In this document: positions 36,258 to 46,055 of the stretch, one piece after another
How positions within the stretch are numbered: position 1 is the first letter of the stretch
Layout of the letters: each line of letters opens with the position of its first letter
Position numbers and translations under genes: made by a program
Source: Rhizobium leguminosarum
GTDB taxonomy: Bacteria > Pseudomonadota > Alphaproteobacteria > Rhizobiales > Rhizobiaceae
Direction: 5' to 3'
DNA length: 64,000 nucleotides
Assembly (NCBI RefSeq): GCF_001652265.1
Contig: NZ_LWBS01000220.1
Coordinates: forward strand, 124,001 to 188,000
Notes under the pieces: generated by a model
Told to the model about the DNA's origin: nothing
Databases searched by the model: none
What the model saw: only the letters and a program-made list of their open reading frames with translations

Positions 36258-36281
36258 GATTCTACTCCAATTGGTAGAATC
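36258..36281. promoter_or_regulatory. 8-bp inverted repeat upstream of the HD-GYP gene
   Basis: GATTCTAC-TCCAATTG-GTAGAATC has perfect arms and lies 79 bases before the HD-GYP start codon. It is the only clear structure in the 36180-36670 divergent interval. I see no matching regulator gene in the window. Confidence 0.5.
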
Positions 36282-36670
36282 AAGTGTTAATCTCAAAACG
36301 GAATTCGGATATTCAGAAAGACGAAGAGAGCTACCCCGAAAATTCAGTAGGTCTATCGGCGGCACCGCGCTGATGCTGGGGTACCAGCACCCTTTAGAAA
36401 TCGGCGGACGGCGCCAGGATCGCCGATTTGGGAACGATTTCTTGCCGGATTGAGCCGATTTTCGTTTCATTTGTTATCAACTTGCGGAATCTCACCAAAA
36501 TTCCTAGAAATCTTGCCGTTGCACCCATTCGAGCCAAATATGGCGGGAGGGCGCATTGATCGCGTCGATATCGATCGTCCTTGGCACGGCTCCTGGGCCG
36601 TTGAACGATCCGGAAAGACCGGCGCGACGCTTCATCGTGGGTTGAATGACCCCATCCAAGGAGACAGACA

Positions 36671-37774
36671 ATGAAACTCAAGACATTGACGGCGACCCTC
36701 GTCGCGTCACTCGCCTTTGCCCCGCTTGCCCATGCCGATATCACCATCGGCCTGATCGCGCCGCTGACCGGCCCCGTCGCTGCCTATGGCGACCAGGTGA
36801 AGAACGGCGCTCAGACAGCCGTCGACGAGATCAACAAGAAGGGCGGCATTCTCGGCGAGAAGGTCGTTCTCGAGCTGGTCGACGATGCCGGCGAACCGAA
36901 ACAGGGCGTTTCCGCCGCCAACAAGGTCGTCGGCGACGGCATCCGCTTCGTCGTCGGCCCGGTGACCTCGGGCGTCGCCATTCCCGTTTCGGACGTGCTT
37001 GCTGAAAACGGCGTGCTGATGGTTACCCCAACCGCGACGGCCCCCGACCTGACCAAGCGCGGTCTCACCAATGTGCTGCGCACCTGCGGCCGCGACGACC
37101 AGCAGGCAGAAGTCGCCGCCAAATATGTGCTGAAGAATTTCAAGGACAAGCGCGTCGCCATCGTCAATGACAAGGGCGCCTATGGCAAGGGCCTCGCCGA
37201 TGCCTTCAAGGCGACGCTGAACGCCGGCGGCATCACCGAAGTCGTCAATGACGCGATCACGCCCGGCGACAAGGATTTCAGCGCGCTCACCACCCGCATC
37301 AAGTCTGAGAAGGTCGACGTGGTCTATTTCGGCGGCTACCACCCGGAAGGCGGCCTGCTCGCCCGCCAATTGCATGACCTCGCCGCCAACGCGACGATCA
37401 TCGGCGGCGACGGCCTCTCCAACACCGAATTCTGGGCAATCGGCACGGATGCGGCAGCAGGCACGATCTTCACCAACGCTTCGGACGCCACCAAGAGCCC
37501 GGATTCCAAGGCCGCAGCCGACGCGCTCGCCGCCAAGAACATCCCGGCCGAAGCCTTCACGCTGAACGCTTATGCCGCCGTCGAAGTGTTGAAAGCCGGC
37601 ATCGAGAAGGCCGGCAGCGCCGAGGATGCGGGAGCCGTCGCCACCGCGTTGAAGGACGGCAAGGAGATCCCGACTGCCATCGGCAAGGTCACCTACGGCG
37701 AGACCGGCGACCTGACCTCGCAGAGCTTCTCGCTCTACAAGTGGGAAGCCGGCAAGATCGTCGCCGCCGAATAA
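36671..37774 (+). CDS. branched-chain amino-acid ABC transporter binding protein (LivJ/BraC type), orphan
   Basis: A 367-residue periplasmic binding protein. The signal peptide is [20 protein letters not shown] to about [23 protein letters not shown] and the [17 protein letters not shown] region are hallmark features of LivJ/BraC proteins, and a single disulfide pair is suggested by [19 protein letters not shown] precedes the ATG. No liv/bra permease or ATPase is nearby, so it must use a transporter encoded elsewhere. Rhizobium leguminosarum is known to have an orphan BraC-type protein that feeds the Bra system, and this may be that gene. Confidence 0.92.
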   Translation: MKLKTLTATLVASLAFAPLAHADITIGLIAPLTGPVAAYGDQVKNGAQTAVDEINKKGGILGEKVVLELVDDAGEPKQGVSAANKVVGDGIRFVVGPVTSGVAIPVSDVLAENGVLMVTPTATAPDLTKRGLTNVLRTCGRDDQQAEVAAKYVLKNFKDKRVAIVNDKGAYGKGLADAFKATLNAGGITEVVNDAITPGDKDFSALTTRIKSEKVDVVYFGGYHPEGGLLARQLHDLAANATIIGGDGLSNTEFWAIGTDAAAGTIFTNASDATKSPDSKAAADALAAKNIPAEAFTLNAYAAVEVLKAGIEKAGSAEDAGAVATALKDGKEIPTAIGKVTYGETGDLTSQSFSLYKWEAGKIVAAE

Positions 37775-37795
37775 ACCATCGCTGACCGTCGACCA

Positions 37796-37823
37796 CCGGG
37801 CGCCGCTACGGCGCCCGGTTTCG
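37796..37823 (+). terminator. Rho-independent terminator after the BraC-type gene
   Basis: CCGGGCGCC-GCTAC-GGCGCCCGG followed by TTTCGTT, starting 22 bases past the stop codon. Confidence 0.85.
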
Positions 37824-37893
37824 TTCTGCGGCACTCGCTTGTGGCGGCAGATCGGTTATAAGTTTGGAAATCGGTTGTAATGTGAGCAATGCC

Positions 37894-39591
37894 ATGACCA
37901 CCAAGCTCGAACGTCTCATCGACCAAGGCGTCGGCCGCGTGCCGGCCGATATCGTGCTAAAAGGTGGCCATTTCTTCGATCTGGTCACCGGCGAACTCGT
38001 CCTGTCGGACATTGCCATCGGCGCCGATCGCATCGTCGGCACCTCAGGCAATTATGAGGGCGAGACCGAGATCGATATATCGGGCAGGATCGTCGTTCCC
38101 GGATTCATCGACACGCATCTGCATATCGAATCTTCGCTCGTCACACCGCATGAATTCGACCGCTGCGTTCTGCCCTATGGCGTCACCACTGCGATCTGCG
38201 ATCCGCACGAGATCGCCAATGTGCTCGGAACCGCCGGCATCGAATTCTTTCTCGAATCGGCGCTGGAGACGATCATGGACATCCGCGTCCAGCTCTCCTC
38301 CTGCGTTCCGGCGACGCATCTCGAAACCTCCGGTGCCGATCTGCCGATCGAGCGCCTCCTGCCCTTCCGCCACCATCCGAAGGTGATCGGCCTTGCCGAA
38401 TTCATGAATTTCCCCGGCGTGATCCACAAGGATCCCGTCTGCATGGCCAAGCTCGACGCCTTCCAGGGCGGCCATATCGACGGTCACGCGCCACTGCTGT
38501 CCGGCAACGACCTCAATGGCTACCTCTCGGCCGGCATCCGCACCGAGCACGAATGCACGACCGCCGGCGAAGCCTTGGAAAAGATCCGCAAGGGCATGCA
38601 CATCCTCGTGCGCGAGGGTTCGGTATCCAAGGATCTCGCCGCGCTGATACCCATTATCACCGAGCGGCTTTCACCCTTCCTCGCGCTCTGCACCGACGAC
38701 CGCAATCCGCTCGATATCGCCGAACAGGGCCATCTCGATCACATGATCCGCACGGCGATCGCAAGCGGCGTCGAGCCCCTGGCGATCTACCGCGCCGCCT
38801 CGATTTCGGCTGCCCGCGCCTTCGGCCTCAGGGACCGCGGCCTGGTCGCGCCGGGCTGGCGCGCCGATCTGGTGGTTCTCGACAGCCTGGAAAACTGCCG
38901 CGCCGACATGGTCTTTTCGGCCGGCCGCCGCGTCACCGATGCGCTCTTTTCCTCGCGCCGACCGGTTGCCCCGATCGGCCTCGACAGCGTCAAGGCCCGG
39001 CCCGTCAATGCCGCCCATTTCGGCGTGCCGGTCGCCGAGGGCGAAACGCCCGTTATCGGTGTATTGCCGGGCAAGATCATCACCGAACATCGCCGCTATC
39101 GCCTGCCCGTCAGGGGCAACGAGACGACGGTCGATTTTGCCAACGATATCATCAAGGTCGCCGTCATCGAGCGCCACGGCAAGAACGGCAACCACGCCAA
39201 CGGCTTCGTCCAGGGCTTCGGCCTGAAGAAGGGTGCGATCGCCTCGACCGTCGGCCATGACAGTCACAATATCTGCGTCGTCGGCGTCAGTGAGGACGAC
39301 ATGGCGCGCGCCGCAAACCGTCTCGGCGAGATCAAGGGCGGCTTCGTCGTCGTCGAAGACGGCAAGGTCACCGGCGAAATCGCCCTGCCCATCGCCGGCC
39401 TAATGAGCCTCGAGCCCTATGAGACGGTCCGCGATACGCTCCACCAACTGCGTAAAGCCGCCTTGGCGCTCGGCGCCACGCTGGAAGAACCCTTCCTCCA
39501 GCTCGCTTTCTTGCCACTGCCGGTCATCCCGCACCTGAAAATATCCGACCGCGGCATGGTGGATGTGGACAAGTTCGCGCTCATCGGGTGA
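37894..39591 (+). CDS. ade: adenine deaminase
   Basis: A 565-residue amidohydrolase that converts adenine to hypoxanthine. Metal-site motifs are visible: [29 protein letters not shown], and [17 protein letters not shown] with its catalytic Asp. The C-terminal domain [17 protein letters not shown] and [13 protein letters not shown] is specific to the Ade family. The ATG at 37894 was preferred to a TTG at 37864; a binding site is weak (GTGAG). It lies just after the terminator of the upstream gene and appears to be a single-gene unit. Confidence 0.96.
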   Translation: MTTKLERLIDQGVGRVPADIVLKGGHFFDLVTGELVLSDIAIGADRIVGTSGNYEGETEIDISGRIVVPGFIDTHLHIESSLVTPHEFDRCVLPYGVTTAICDPHEIANVLGTAGIEFFLESALETIMDIRVQLSSCVPATHLETSGADLPIERLLPFRHHPKVIGLAEFMNFPGVIHKDPVCMAKLDAFQGGHIDGHAPLLSGNDLNGYLSAGIRTEHECTTAGEALEKIRKGMHILVREGSVSKDLAALIPIITERLSPFLALCTDDRNPLDIAEQGHLDHMIRTAIASGVEPLAIYRAASISAARAFGLRDRGLVAPGWRADLVVLDSLENCRADMVFSAGRRVTDALFSSRRPVAPIGLDSVKARPVNAAHFGVPVAEGETPVIGVLPGKIITEHRRYRLPVRGNETTVDFANDIIKVAVIERHGKNGNHANGFVQGFGLKKGAIASTVGHDSHNICVVGVSEDDMARAANRLGEIKGGFVVVEDGKVTGEIALPIAGLMSLEPYETVRDTLHQLRKAALALGATLEEPFLQLAFLPLPVIPHLKISDRGMVDVDKFALIG

Positions 39592-39663
39592 TGCGATTGA
39601 AACAGGGTTGGCTCCGCGGTGGACAGCCTCGACGGTCGCCTTCAGAGACAGAGCAGTCGAACG

Positions 39664-41310
39664 TCAAACCCGCGCACAAAACCCGTCCAGCGCCGCGAGC
39701 TTCACCGATCCCGCACCCACTACCGCCTCGAAGCCCGGCATCTCAAGCGGTTCCCCGAGCACCATGCCATCCGGCAGGCGGAATTCCGCCGGTTTGCGCG
39801 TCAGGTTGAAAACGAAGAGCAGTTTTTCGCCGTCCTTTTCGCGGGTGAAGGCGAGCAGATCCTGGTTGGTGCCGATGAAGGTCATGTCGCCGTCGATCAG
39901 CGCCGCATGGCTCCTCCGGAAGGCGAGCGTCCTGCGGTAGTGATGCAGCACCGAGCTGTCGCTCGCTTCCTGCGTATCCACGGAAAGTGCTGCCTGTTCG
40001 TAAGGCACCGGCAGCCAGCTCTTCTCGGCCGAGGTGAAGCCCGCATGCGCCTTGCCGGCTTCCCAGGGCATCGGTGTACGGCATCCGTCGCGGCCCTTGA
40101 AGGCCGGCCAGAAGCGGATGCCGTAGGGGTCGCGCAGATCCTCGAAGGCGAGCTCCGCCTCCGGCAGGCCGAGCTCCTCGCCTTGATAGAGGCAGATCGA
40201 ACCGCGCAGCGCCGCAAGCACCGAGATCGCCAGCTTGGCGATGACAGGCCGCTCTTCCTCCGTCCGCGCGAAACGGCTGACATGGCGCATGACGTCGTGA
40301 TTGGAAAAAGCCCAGCAGACCCAGCCGTCCGTGACAGCCTTCTGGAACGCCTCGACGCAGCCGCGAATATGTTCGGCGGTGAAATCCGGCCCGAGCAGAT
40401 CGAATGTGTAACACATGTGCAGCTTGTCGCCGCCACTCGTATAGGCGCCAACCGTCTTCAGCGAGCGCGCGCCATCGCCGACTTCGCCGACGGTCGTGCG
40501 ATTTTCGTACTGATCGAGCAGCGCCCGGAAGCGCTTGAGAAAATCGACATTTTCCGGCTGCGTCTTGTCATGGAGGTGGTTCTGCATGCCATAGGGATTG
40601 CTGTCGGGGGCATCGAGGCCTGCGTCATCTTCATCAGGCTCGTGCGGCGGATTGCTTCTGAGCAGCTTGTCGCAGAAATAATAGTTGACCGTGTCCAGGC
40701 GGAAGCCGTCGACGCCGCGGTCGAGCCAGAATTTCACCGTCTCGAGGACCGCACCCTGCACGGCCTTGCTGTGGAAATTGAGGTCCGGCTGCGATGTCAG
40801 GAAATTGTGCTGATAATATTGCCGGCGTACGCCATCCCATTCCCAGCCCGGCCCGCCGAAGATCGACAGCCAGTTGTTCGGCGCCGTACCGTCAGGCTTC
40901 GGATCGGCCCAGACATACCAATCCGCCTTGGGATTGGTCCGGCTCGATCGGCTCTCGACGAACCAGGGATGCCGGTCGGAGGTGTGCGAGATCACCTGGT
41001 CGATAACAACCTTGATGCCGAGCTTGTGCGCTTCGCCCATCATCTCGTCGAAATCGGCGAGCGTCCCGAAGATCGGATCGACGTCGCAATAATCGGAAAC
41101 GTCGTAGCCCATGTCGGCCATCGGCGATTTGAAGAAGGGCGAGAGCCAGATCGCGTCGACGCCGAGGCTGGCTATATGCGGCAGCCGGCGGGTGATTCCC
41201 CTGAGATCGCCGAGACCGTCGCTGTTGGTGTCCTGAAACGAGCGCGGATAGACCTGATAGATCACCGCGCCGCGCCACCAGTCCGCACTCCCGCCTGCCT
41301 GCAATGCCAT
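39664..41310 (-). CDS. aglA: alpha-glucosidase, glycoside hydrolase family 13
   Basis: A 548-residue GH13 enzyme without signal peptide, so cytoplasmic. The four conserved regions can be seen: VVIDQVISHTSD, the nucleophile Asp in VDGFRLDTVNYY, the acid/base Glu in TTVGEVGDGA, and the third carboxylate in FSNHDVMR. The N-terminal WWRGAVIYQVYPRSF is typical of oligo-1,6-glucosidase/alpha-glucosidase types and resembles rhizobial AglA. GGAG lies nine bases before the ATG. In rhizobia, aglA often sits within an aglEFGAK operon; here it stands alone, so it may be a paralogue. Confidence 0.88.
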   Translation of the reverse strand: MALQAGGSADWWRGAVIYQVYPRSFQDTNSDGLGDLRGITRRLPHIASLGVDAIWLSPFFKSPMADMGYDVSDYCDVDPIFGTLADFDEMMGEAHKLGIKVVIDQVISHTSDRHPWFVESRSSRTNPKADWYVWADPKPDGTAPNNWLSIFGGPGWEWDGVRRQYYQHNFLTSQPDLNFHSKAVQGAVLETVKFWLDRGVDGFRLDTVNYYFCDKLLRSNPPHEPDEDDAGLDAPDSNPYGMQNHLHDKTQPENVDFLKRFRALLDQYENRTTVGEVGDGARSLKTVGAYTSGGDKLHMCYTFDLLGPDFTAEHIRGCVEAFQKAVTDGWVCWAFSNHDVMRHVSRFARTEEERPVIAKLAISVLAALRGSICLYQGEELGLPEAELAFEDLRDPYGIRFWPAFKGRDGCRTPMPWEAGKAHAGFTSAEKSWLPVPYEQAALSVDTQEASDSSVLHHYRRTLAFRRSHAALIDGDMTFIGTNQDLLAFTREKDGEKLLFVFNLTRKPAEFRLPDGMVLGEPLEMPGFEAVVGAGSVKLAALDGFCARV

Positions 41311-41595
41311 CGGCTACATCTCCTGCCTCGTTTGCGCTCGCCACACTAAAGCGGACGAAACAAAAGACAACCATGTGAAGCGGTTATGAAGGCGTTGCGA
41401 ACGTCGCAACGCGCCGTCGCGATATGACAAGGGGGAGACGTGTATAGGCTTGTCCACAACCCGTTTCCACCCTCCGGATTTGGGGTTGCAACGCAAAACC
41501 TTTGCGATAATGTGCGCACTGACCTGCACGTAAGAGGTCAAACACCGGGAACAAATGTCTAATAAAGGCACAAAGCCTAGAAAGGTGGACCCACC

Positions 41596-43176
41596 ATGAA
41601 CCATTTCGGGAAAAAATTTCTCGCCTCTGCAATGCTTGGCACATTGCTGGCGTTTTCGGCCCATGCGGCCACGCTCAACATTCACAATGGTGGCGACCCG
41701 CAGTCGCTCGATCCGCAGAAGCTTTCCGGCGACTGGGAGAACCGTATCGCCGGCGACATTTTCGAAGGTCTCGTCACCGAGGACGCCAAGGACAATCCGG
41801 TCCCCGGCCAGGCTGAAAGCTGGACGATTTCACCTGATGGCAAGGTCTACACCTTCAAGCTTCGCGACGGCATCAAGTGGTCCGATGGCCAGCCGGTAAC
41901 GGCAGGAGACTTCGTCTTCGCCTTCCAGCGCCTCGTCGACCCGAAGAATGCCGCCGATTATGCCTATCTGCAGTTCACCATCAAGAACGCGGAAAAGATC
42001 AACAAGGGTGAGATCACCGATCTCAACCAGCTCGGCGTCAAGGCGATCGACGACAAGACGCTCGAAATCACGCTTGAAAACGCCACCCCTTATTTCCTCA
42101 ATGCCTTGATGCATTACACCGCCTATCCGCTGCCGAAGCATGTCGTCGAGGCGAAGGGCCAGGATTGGGTCAAGATCGGCAACATCGTCACCAACGGCCC
42201 CTACAAGCCCGTCGAATGGGTTCCGGGCTCGCATGTCACCACCGTCAAGAACGATCAGTGGTATGACACCAAAGACCTGAAGATCGACGGCGCGAAGTTC
42301 TTCGTACTTGAAGACCAGGAAGCCGCGCTGAAACGCTACCGCGCCGGCGAATTCGATATCCTCACCGATTTCCCGACCGACCAATACGAATGGATGAAGA
42401 AGAACCTGCCTGGCCAGGCGCATGTCGCCCCCTTCTCCGGCCTCTACTATTACGTCGTCAACTCGCAGAAGCCGCCCTTCAGCGACAAGCGTGTCCGCCA
42501 GGCTCTGTCCATGGCGATCAACCGTGAAGTCATCGGCCCGCAAATCCTCGGCACCGGCGAACTGCCGGCCTATTCATGGGTTCCGCCGGGCACGGCGAAT
42601 TACGGCGAGCCGGCCTATATCAGCTGGAAGGACCTGCCGTATGGCGAGAAGGTTGCCGAAGCCAAGAAGCTTCTGACCGAAGCCGGCTTCGGGCCGGACA
42701 AGCCGCTTCACGCTGTGCTGAGCTACAACACCAACGACAACCACAAGCGCATCGCCGTCGCCATCGCTTCCATGTGGAAGCCGCTCGGCGTCGATGTCGA
42801 ACTCGTCAACGCCGAAACCAAGGTGCACTACGACCAGATGCAGCGTGGCCAGGTCGAAATCGGCCGCGCCGGCTGGCTCGCCGACTACAACGACCCGGAC
42901 AACTTCCTGAACCTTCTGGTGACAGGCGTGCAGATGAACTACGGTCGCTGGTCCAATCCCGAGTACGACAAGATGATCAAGGAAGGCAACGCCGAGACGG
43001 ATCTCACCAAGCGTGCCGCGATTTTCAAGAAGGCCGAACAGTTGGCGCTCGATGAGTCCGCCGCCCTGCCGATCTACTACTACGTCTCGAAGAATGTCGT
43101 TTCGCCGAAGATCGAAGGCTTCGTCGACAACATTCAGGACATCCACCGCACCCGCTGGCTGTCGATGAAAGAGTAA
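41596..43176 (+). CDS. oppA: oligopeptide ABC transporter substrate-binding protein
   Basis: A 526-residue family 5 extracellular solute-binding protein. The signal peptide is MNHFGKKFLASAMLGTLLAF to about AHA. The family signature IAGDIFEGLVTEDAKD and the following LRDGIKWSDGQPVTAGDFVF are clear. AAGGTGG precedes the ATG. It heads the oppABCDF operon. The 41311-41595 region upstream has no other gene. A strong hairpin lies between this gene and oppB. Confidence 0.95.
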   Translation: MNHFGKKFLASAMLGTLLAFSAHAATLNIHNGGDPQSLDPQKLSGDWENRIAGDIFEGLVTEDAKDNPVPGQAESWTISPDGKVYTFKLRDGIKWSDGQPVTAGDFVFAFQRLVDPKNAADYAYLQFTIKNAEKINKGEITDLNQLGVKAIDDKTLEITLENATPYFLNALMHYTAYPLPKHVVEAKGQDWVKIGNIVTNGPYKPVEWVPGSHVTTVKNDQWYDTKDLKIDGAKFFVLEDQEAALKRYRAGEFDILTDFPTDQYEWMKKNLPGQAHVAPFSGLYYYVVNSQKPPFSDKRVRQALSMAINREVIGPQILGTGELPAYSWVPPGTANYGEPAYISWKDLPYGEKVAEAKKLLTEAGFGPDKPLHAVLSYNTNDNHKRIAVAIASMWKPLGVDVELVNAETKVHYDQMQRGQVEIGRAGWLADYNDPDNFLNLLVTGVQMNYGRWSNPEYDKMIKEGNAETDLTKRAAIFKKAEQLALDESAALPIYYYVSKNVVSPKIEGFVDNIQDIHRTRWLSMKE

Positions 43177-43184
43177 GGGAAAAC

Positions 43185-43213
43185 GGTCCTTTCCGCGCAC
43201 TGCGGAAAGGACC
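43185..43213 (+). repeat. perfect 12-bp hairpin between oppA and oppB
   Basis: GGTCCTTTCCGC-GCACT-GCGGAAAGGACC with no U-tract, starting 9 bases after the oppA stop and ending 11 bases before oppB. Such structures commonly protect the 3' end of an upstream binding-protein mRNA. That role is inferred. Confidence 0.75.
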
Positions 43214-43224
43214 GGCCCACGACC

Positions 43225-44148
43225 ATGATCAAATACGCACTCCGTCGCCTGCTGTCGACGATCCCCGTCATGTGGATCGCCGTGACAGCCTCGTTTTTTG
43301 TTTTGCGCCTTGCCCCCGGCGGCCCTTTCGATGGCGAAAGGCCATTGCCGCCGGTGATCCTGAAGAACCTTGCGATCCACTACAATCTCGACAAGCCGCT
43401 CATCCAGCAGTACCTGATCTATGTCGGTGACCTGCTCCGAGGCGATCTCGGCCCGTCCTTCGCCAGCGAAGATTTCACCGTCGCCCAGCAGATCATGATC
43501 GGTCTGCCCTATACCTTCACCATCGGTACGGCTGCCTTCCTGATTGCCATCATTGTTGGCGTCGCCGTCGGTTGTCTTGGGGCGCTCTATCAGAACAAGG
43601 CGCCGGATTATATTCTCGGCGCGCTCATCCTGATCGGCGTCGTATTGCCGAACTTCCTGATTGCGCCCATCCTGCAGCTCGTCTTCGGCATCCATCTCGC
43701 GTGGTTTCCGGTCGGCGGCTGGGGTGACGGCTCGATCAAATACCTCATCCTGCCAATCGTCGTGCTCGCCCTGCCGCATGCCGGCCGTATCTCGCGCATC
43801 ACGCGCGGATCGATGATCGAGGTGATGAACCAGAACTTCATCCGCACCGCCAAGGCCAAGGGCATCGGCCCGCGGCTGACGGTCATGCGCCATGCGCTGA
43901 AGCCCGCTCTGATGCCTGTCGTCTCCTATCTCGGTCCAGCGGCAAGTTACCTTCTCACCGGCTCGCTGGTTGTCGAGAGCATCTTCGGATTGCCCGGCAT
44001 CGGCCGCTATTTCGTCAACGCAGCGCTCAACCGTGATTACGGCATGGTTCTCGGCACCGTCATCTTCTACATGGTGCTGATCGTGTTCCTGAACCTTCTC
44101 GTCGATATCGCCTATGCGTGGCTCGATCCGAAAGTGAGAAACCGATGA
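43225..44148 (+). CDS. oppB: oligopeptide ABC transporter permease OppB
   Basis: A 307-residue permease with six membrane segments. The N-terminus MIKYALRRLLSTIPVMWIAV and the early PGGPFDGERPLPP stretch are typical of OppB/DppB. The cytoplasmic loop FIRTAKAKGIGPRLTVMRHAL is the EAA contact site for the ATPases. The stop overlaps the oppC start (ATGA). Confidence 0.95.
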   Translation: MIKYALRRLLSTIPVMWIAVTASFFVLRLAPGGPFDGERPLPPVILKNLAIHYNLDKPLIQQYLIYVGDLLRGDLGPSFASEDFTVAQQIMIGLPYTFTIGTAAFLIAIIVGVAVGCLGALYQNKAPDYILGALILIGVVLPNFLIAPILQLVFGIHLAWFPVGGWGDGSIKYLILPIVVLALPHAGRISRITRGSMIEVMNQNFIRTAKAKGIGPRLTVMRHALKPALMPVVSYLGPAASYLLTGSLVVESIFGLPGIGRYFVNAALNRDYGMVLGTVIFYMVLIVFLNLLVDIAYAWLDPKVRNR

Positions 44149-45062
44149 TCCTGAACCCCGCAAAGCGCGAGCTGCTCGCCCAAGAACTACTGGAGGCGGA
44201 GGGCCTTGCGCCGGAAAGCCGCTCGCTCACCAAGGATGCCTTGCGCCGCCTTGGCCGCAACAAGGCCGCGGTCCTGTCGATCGTCGTCCTGACGCTGCTG
44301 GTCCTCGTGGCCTTCATCGGCCCCTGGTTCGTTCCCTTCAACTATGAGGATCCTGATTGGGCGGCCTTCCGCATACCGCCCTCAATCGAAACCGGCCACT
44401 ATTTCGGTACCGACCCGAACGGCCGCGACCTTCTCGCCCGCGTCCTTTACGGCACCCGCGTCTCGCTGGCCGTAGCGCTGACGGCGACCGTCGTCTCCGT
44501 CTTCATCGGCGTGCTCTACGGTGCGGTCTCTGGCTATATCGGCGGCAGGCTGGATGCGATCATGATGCGCTTCGTCGACATCATGTATGCGCTTCCCTAC
44601 ATCCTCTTCGTCATCCTGCTGATGGTGATCTTCGGCCGCAACGTCTATCTGCTCTTTGCCGCCATCGGTGCGCTGGAATGGCTGACCATGGCCCGCATCG
44701 TGCGCGGCCAGACGCTGTCGATCAAACATCGCGAATTCATCGAAGCGGCCCGCGCATCCGGGCAGCGGCCATTCAAGATCATCATCAAGCACATCATCCC
44801 GAACCTCGTCGGCCCTGTGGTGATTTTCGCAGCATTGACCGTGCCTGAGATCATCGCCACCGAAAGCTTCCTTTCCTATCTCGGCTTCGGCGTGCAGGAA
44901 CCGCTGACCTCCCTCGGCACGCTGATCGCCGAGGGGACCGATGCTATGGAAAGCATGCCGTGGCTGCTGGTCTTCCCGGCAAGCTTCCTCGTGGCCCTGT
45001 TGCTCAGCCTGCTCTTCATCGGCGACGGCCTGCGCGACGCGTTCGACCCGAAGGATCGTTAA
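44145..45062 (+). CDS. oppC: oligopeptide ABC transporter permease OppC
   Basis: A 305-residue permease. A long N-terminal cytoplasmic tail (about 40 residues) is followed by the first membrane segment and the HYFGTDPNGRDLLARVLYGT motif typical of DppC/OppC. The EAA loop is FIEAARASGQRPFKIIIKHI. The ATG at 44145 overlaps the oppB stop, and the oppD ATG directly follows the TAA, so oppB, oppC and oppD are tightly coupled. Confidence 0.95.
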   Translation: MILNPAKRELLAQELLEAEGLAPESRSLTKDALRRLGRNKAAVLSIVVLTLLVLVAFIGPWFVPFNYEDPDWAAFRIPPSIETGHYFGTDPNGRDLLARVLYGTRVSLAVALTATVVSVFIGVLYGAVSGYIGGRLDAIMMRFVDIMYALPYILFVILLMVIFGRNVYLLFAAIGALEWLTMARIVRGQTLSIKHREFIEAARASGQRPFKIIIKHIIPNLVGPVVIFAALTVPEIIATESFLSYLGFGVQEPLTSLGTLIAEGTDAMESMPWLLVFPASFLVALLLSLLFIGDGLRDAFDPKDR

Positions 45063-46055
45063 ATGGCGGATACCCTCCTCGAACTCAAAGACTACTCGAT
45101 CACCTTCAAAACGCCGGATGGTGAGGTCAAAGCCGTCTCCAACATGAACCTGACGGTCAGGCGTGGCGAACGCATCGCCATCGTCGGCGAGTCCGGTTCC
45201 GGCAAGAGCCAGACCTTCCTCGGCATCATGGGCCTGCTTGCCAAGAACGGCAAAACAACGGGACAGGCGCTGCTCGAAGGCAAGGACGTGCTTTCGCTGA
45301 AGTCGCGCGAGCTCGACCAGATCCGCGGCAAGGACATGGCCATGGTCTTCCAGGACCCGATGACCGCCTTGAACCCGTCGCTGAAGATCTCCCGGCAACT
45401 GACGGAACAGCTCGAGGTTCACGGCGGGCTGACGGCGCGCGCCGCATCCACTGCTGCCCTCGACATGCTCAAACGCGTCGGCATCCCCGACCCGACGCGC
45501 CGCTTCCACCTCTACCCGCACGAACTCTCGGGCGGCATGCGCCAGCGCATCGTCATCGCCATGGCGCTGCTCACCCGGCCGAAGCTTTTGATCGCCGACG
45601 AGCCGACGACAGCGCTCGACGTCACCATTCAGGCGCAGATCCTCGATCTCTTCAATGACCTGACGGCGGAGATGAACACGGCGCTGATCATGATCACCCA
45701 CGATCTCGGCGTCGTTGCCGGCCTCGCCGACCGGGTCGCCGTCATGTATGCCGGCCGCATCGTCGAGGAGGCGCCTGTCGACGAACTCTTCGACAACCCA
45801 GCCCATCCCTATACCGCAGCACTGCATGCCTCGATCCCGCGGCCGGACCAGGATGTCGACGATCTCGTCGTCATCCCCGGCCGTCCGCCGAACCTGCAAC
45901 ACCTGCCGAAGGGCTGCAATTTCTCGCCGCGCTGTTCGCAAGTCCAGGACGATTGCATCGACCGTCCGCCATTGCTCGAAACGCTGGCACCGCACCACTG
46001 CGCCGCCTGCTACCATCCGTTCCCGCGTCGTGAGGAGTTGCTGAACCATGGCTGA
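45063..46055 (+). CDS. oppD: oligopeptide ABC transporter ATPase OppD
   Basis: A 330-residue ATPase. Walker A is GESGSGKSQ, the signature is [15 protein letters not shown], Walker B is [12 protein letters not shown], and the switch His is in MITHDLGVV. The C-terminal extension contains the cysteine-bearing [15 protein letters not shown] found in OppD/OppF proteins, which may hold an iron-sulfur cluster. Overlaps oppF by eight bases. Confidence 0.96.
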   Translation: MADTLLELKDYSITFKTPDGEVKAVSNMNLTVRRGERIAIVGESGSGKSQTFLGIMGLLAKNGKTTGQALLEGKDVLSLKSRELDQIRGKDMAMVFQDPMTALNPSLKISRQLTEQLEVHGGLTARAASTAALDMLKRVGIPDPTRRFHLYPHELSGGMRQRIVIAMALLTRPKLLIADEPTTALDVTIQAQILDLFNDLTAEMNTALIMITHDLGVVAGLADRVAVMYAGRIVEEAPVDELFDNPAHPYTAALHASIPRPDQDVDDLVVIPGRPPNLQHLPKGCNFSPRCSQVQDDCIDRPPLLETLAPHHCAACYHPFPRREELLNHG

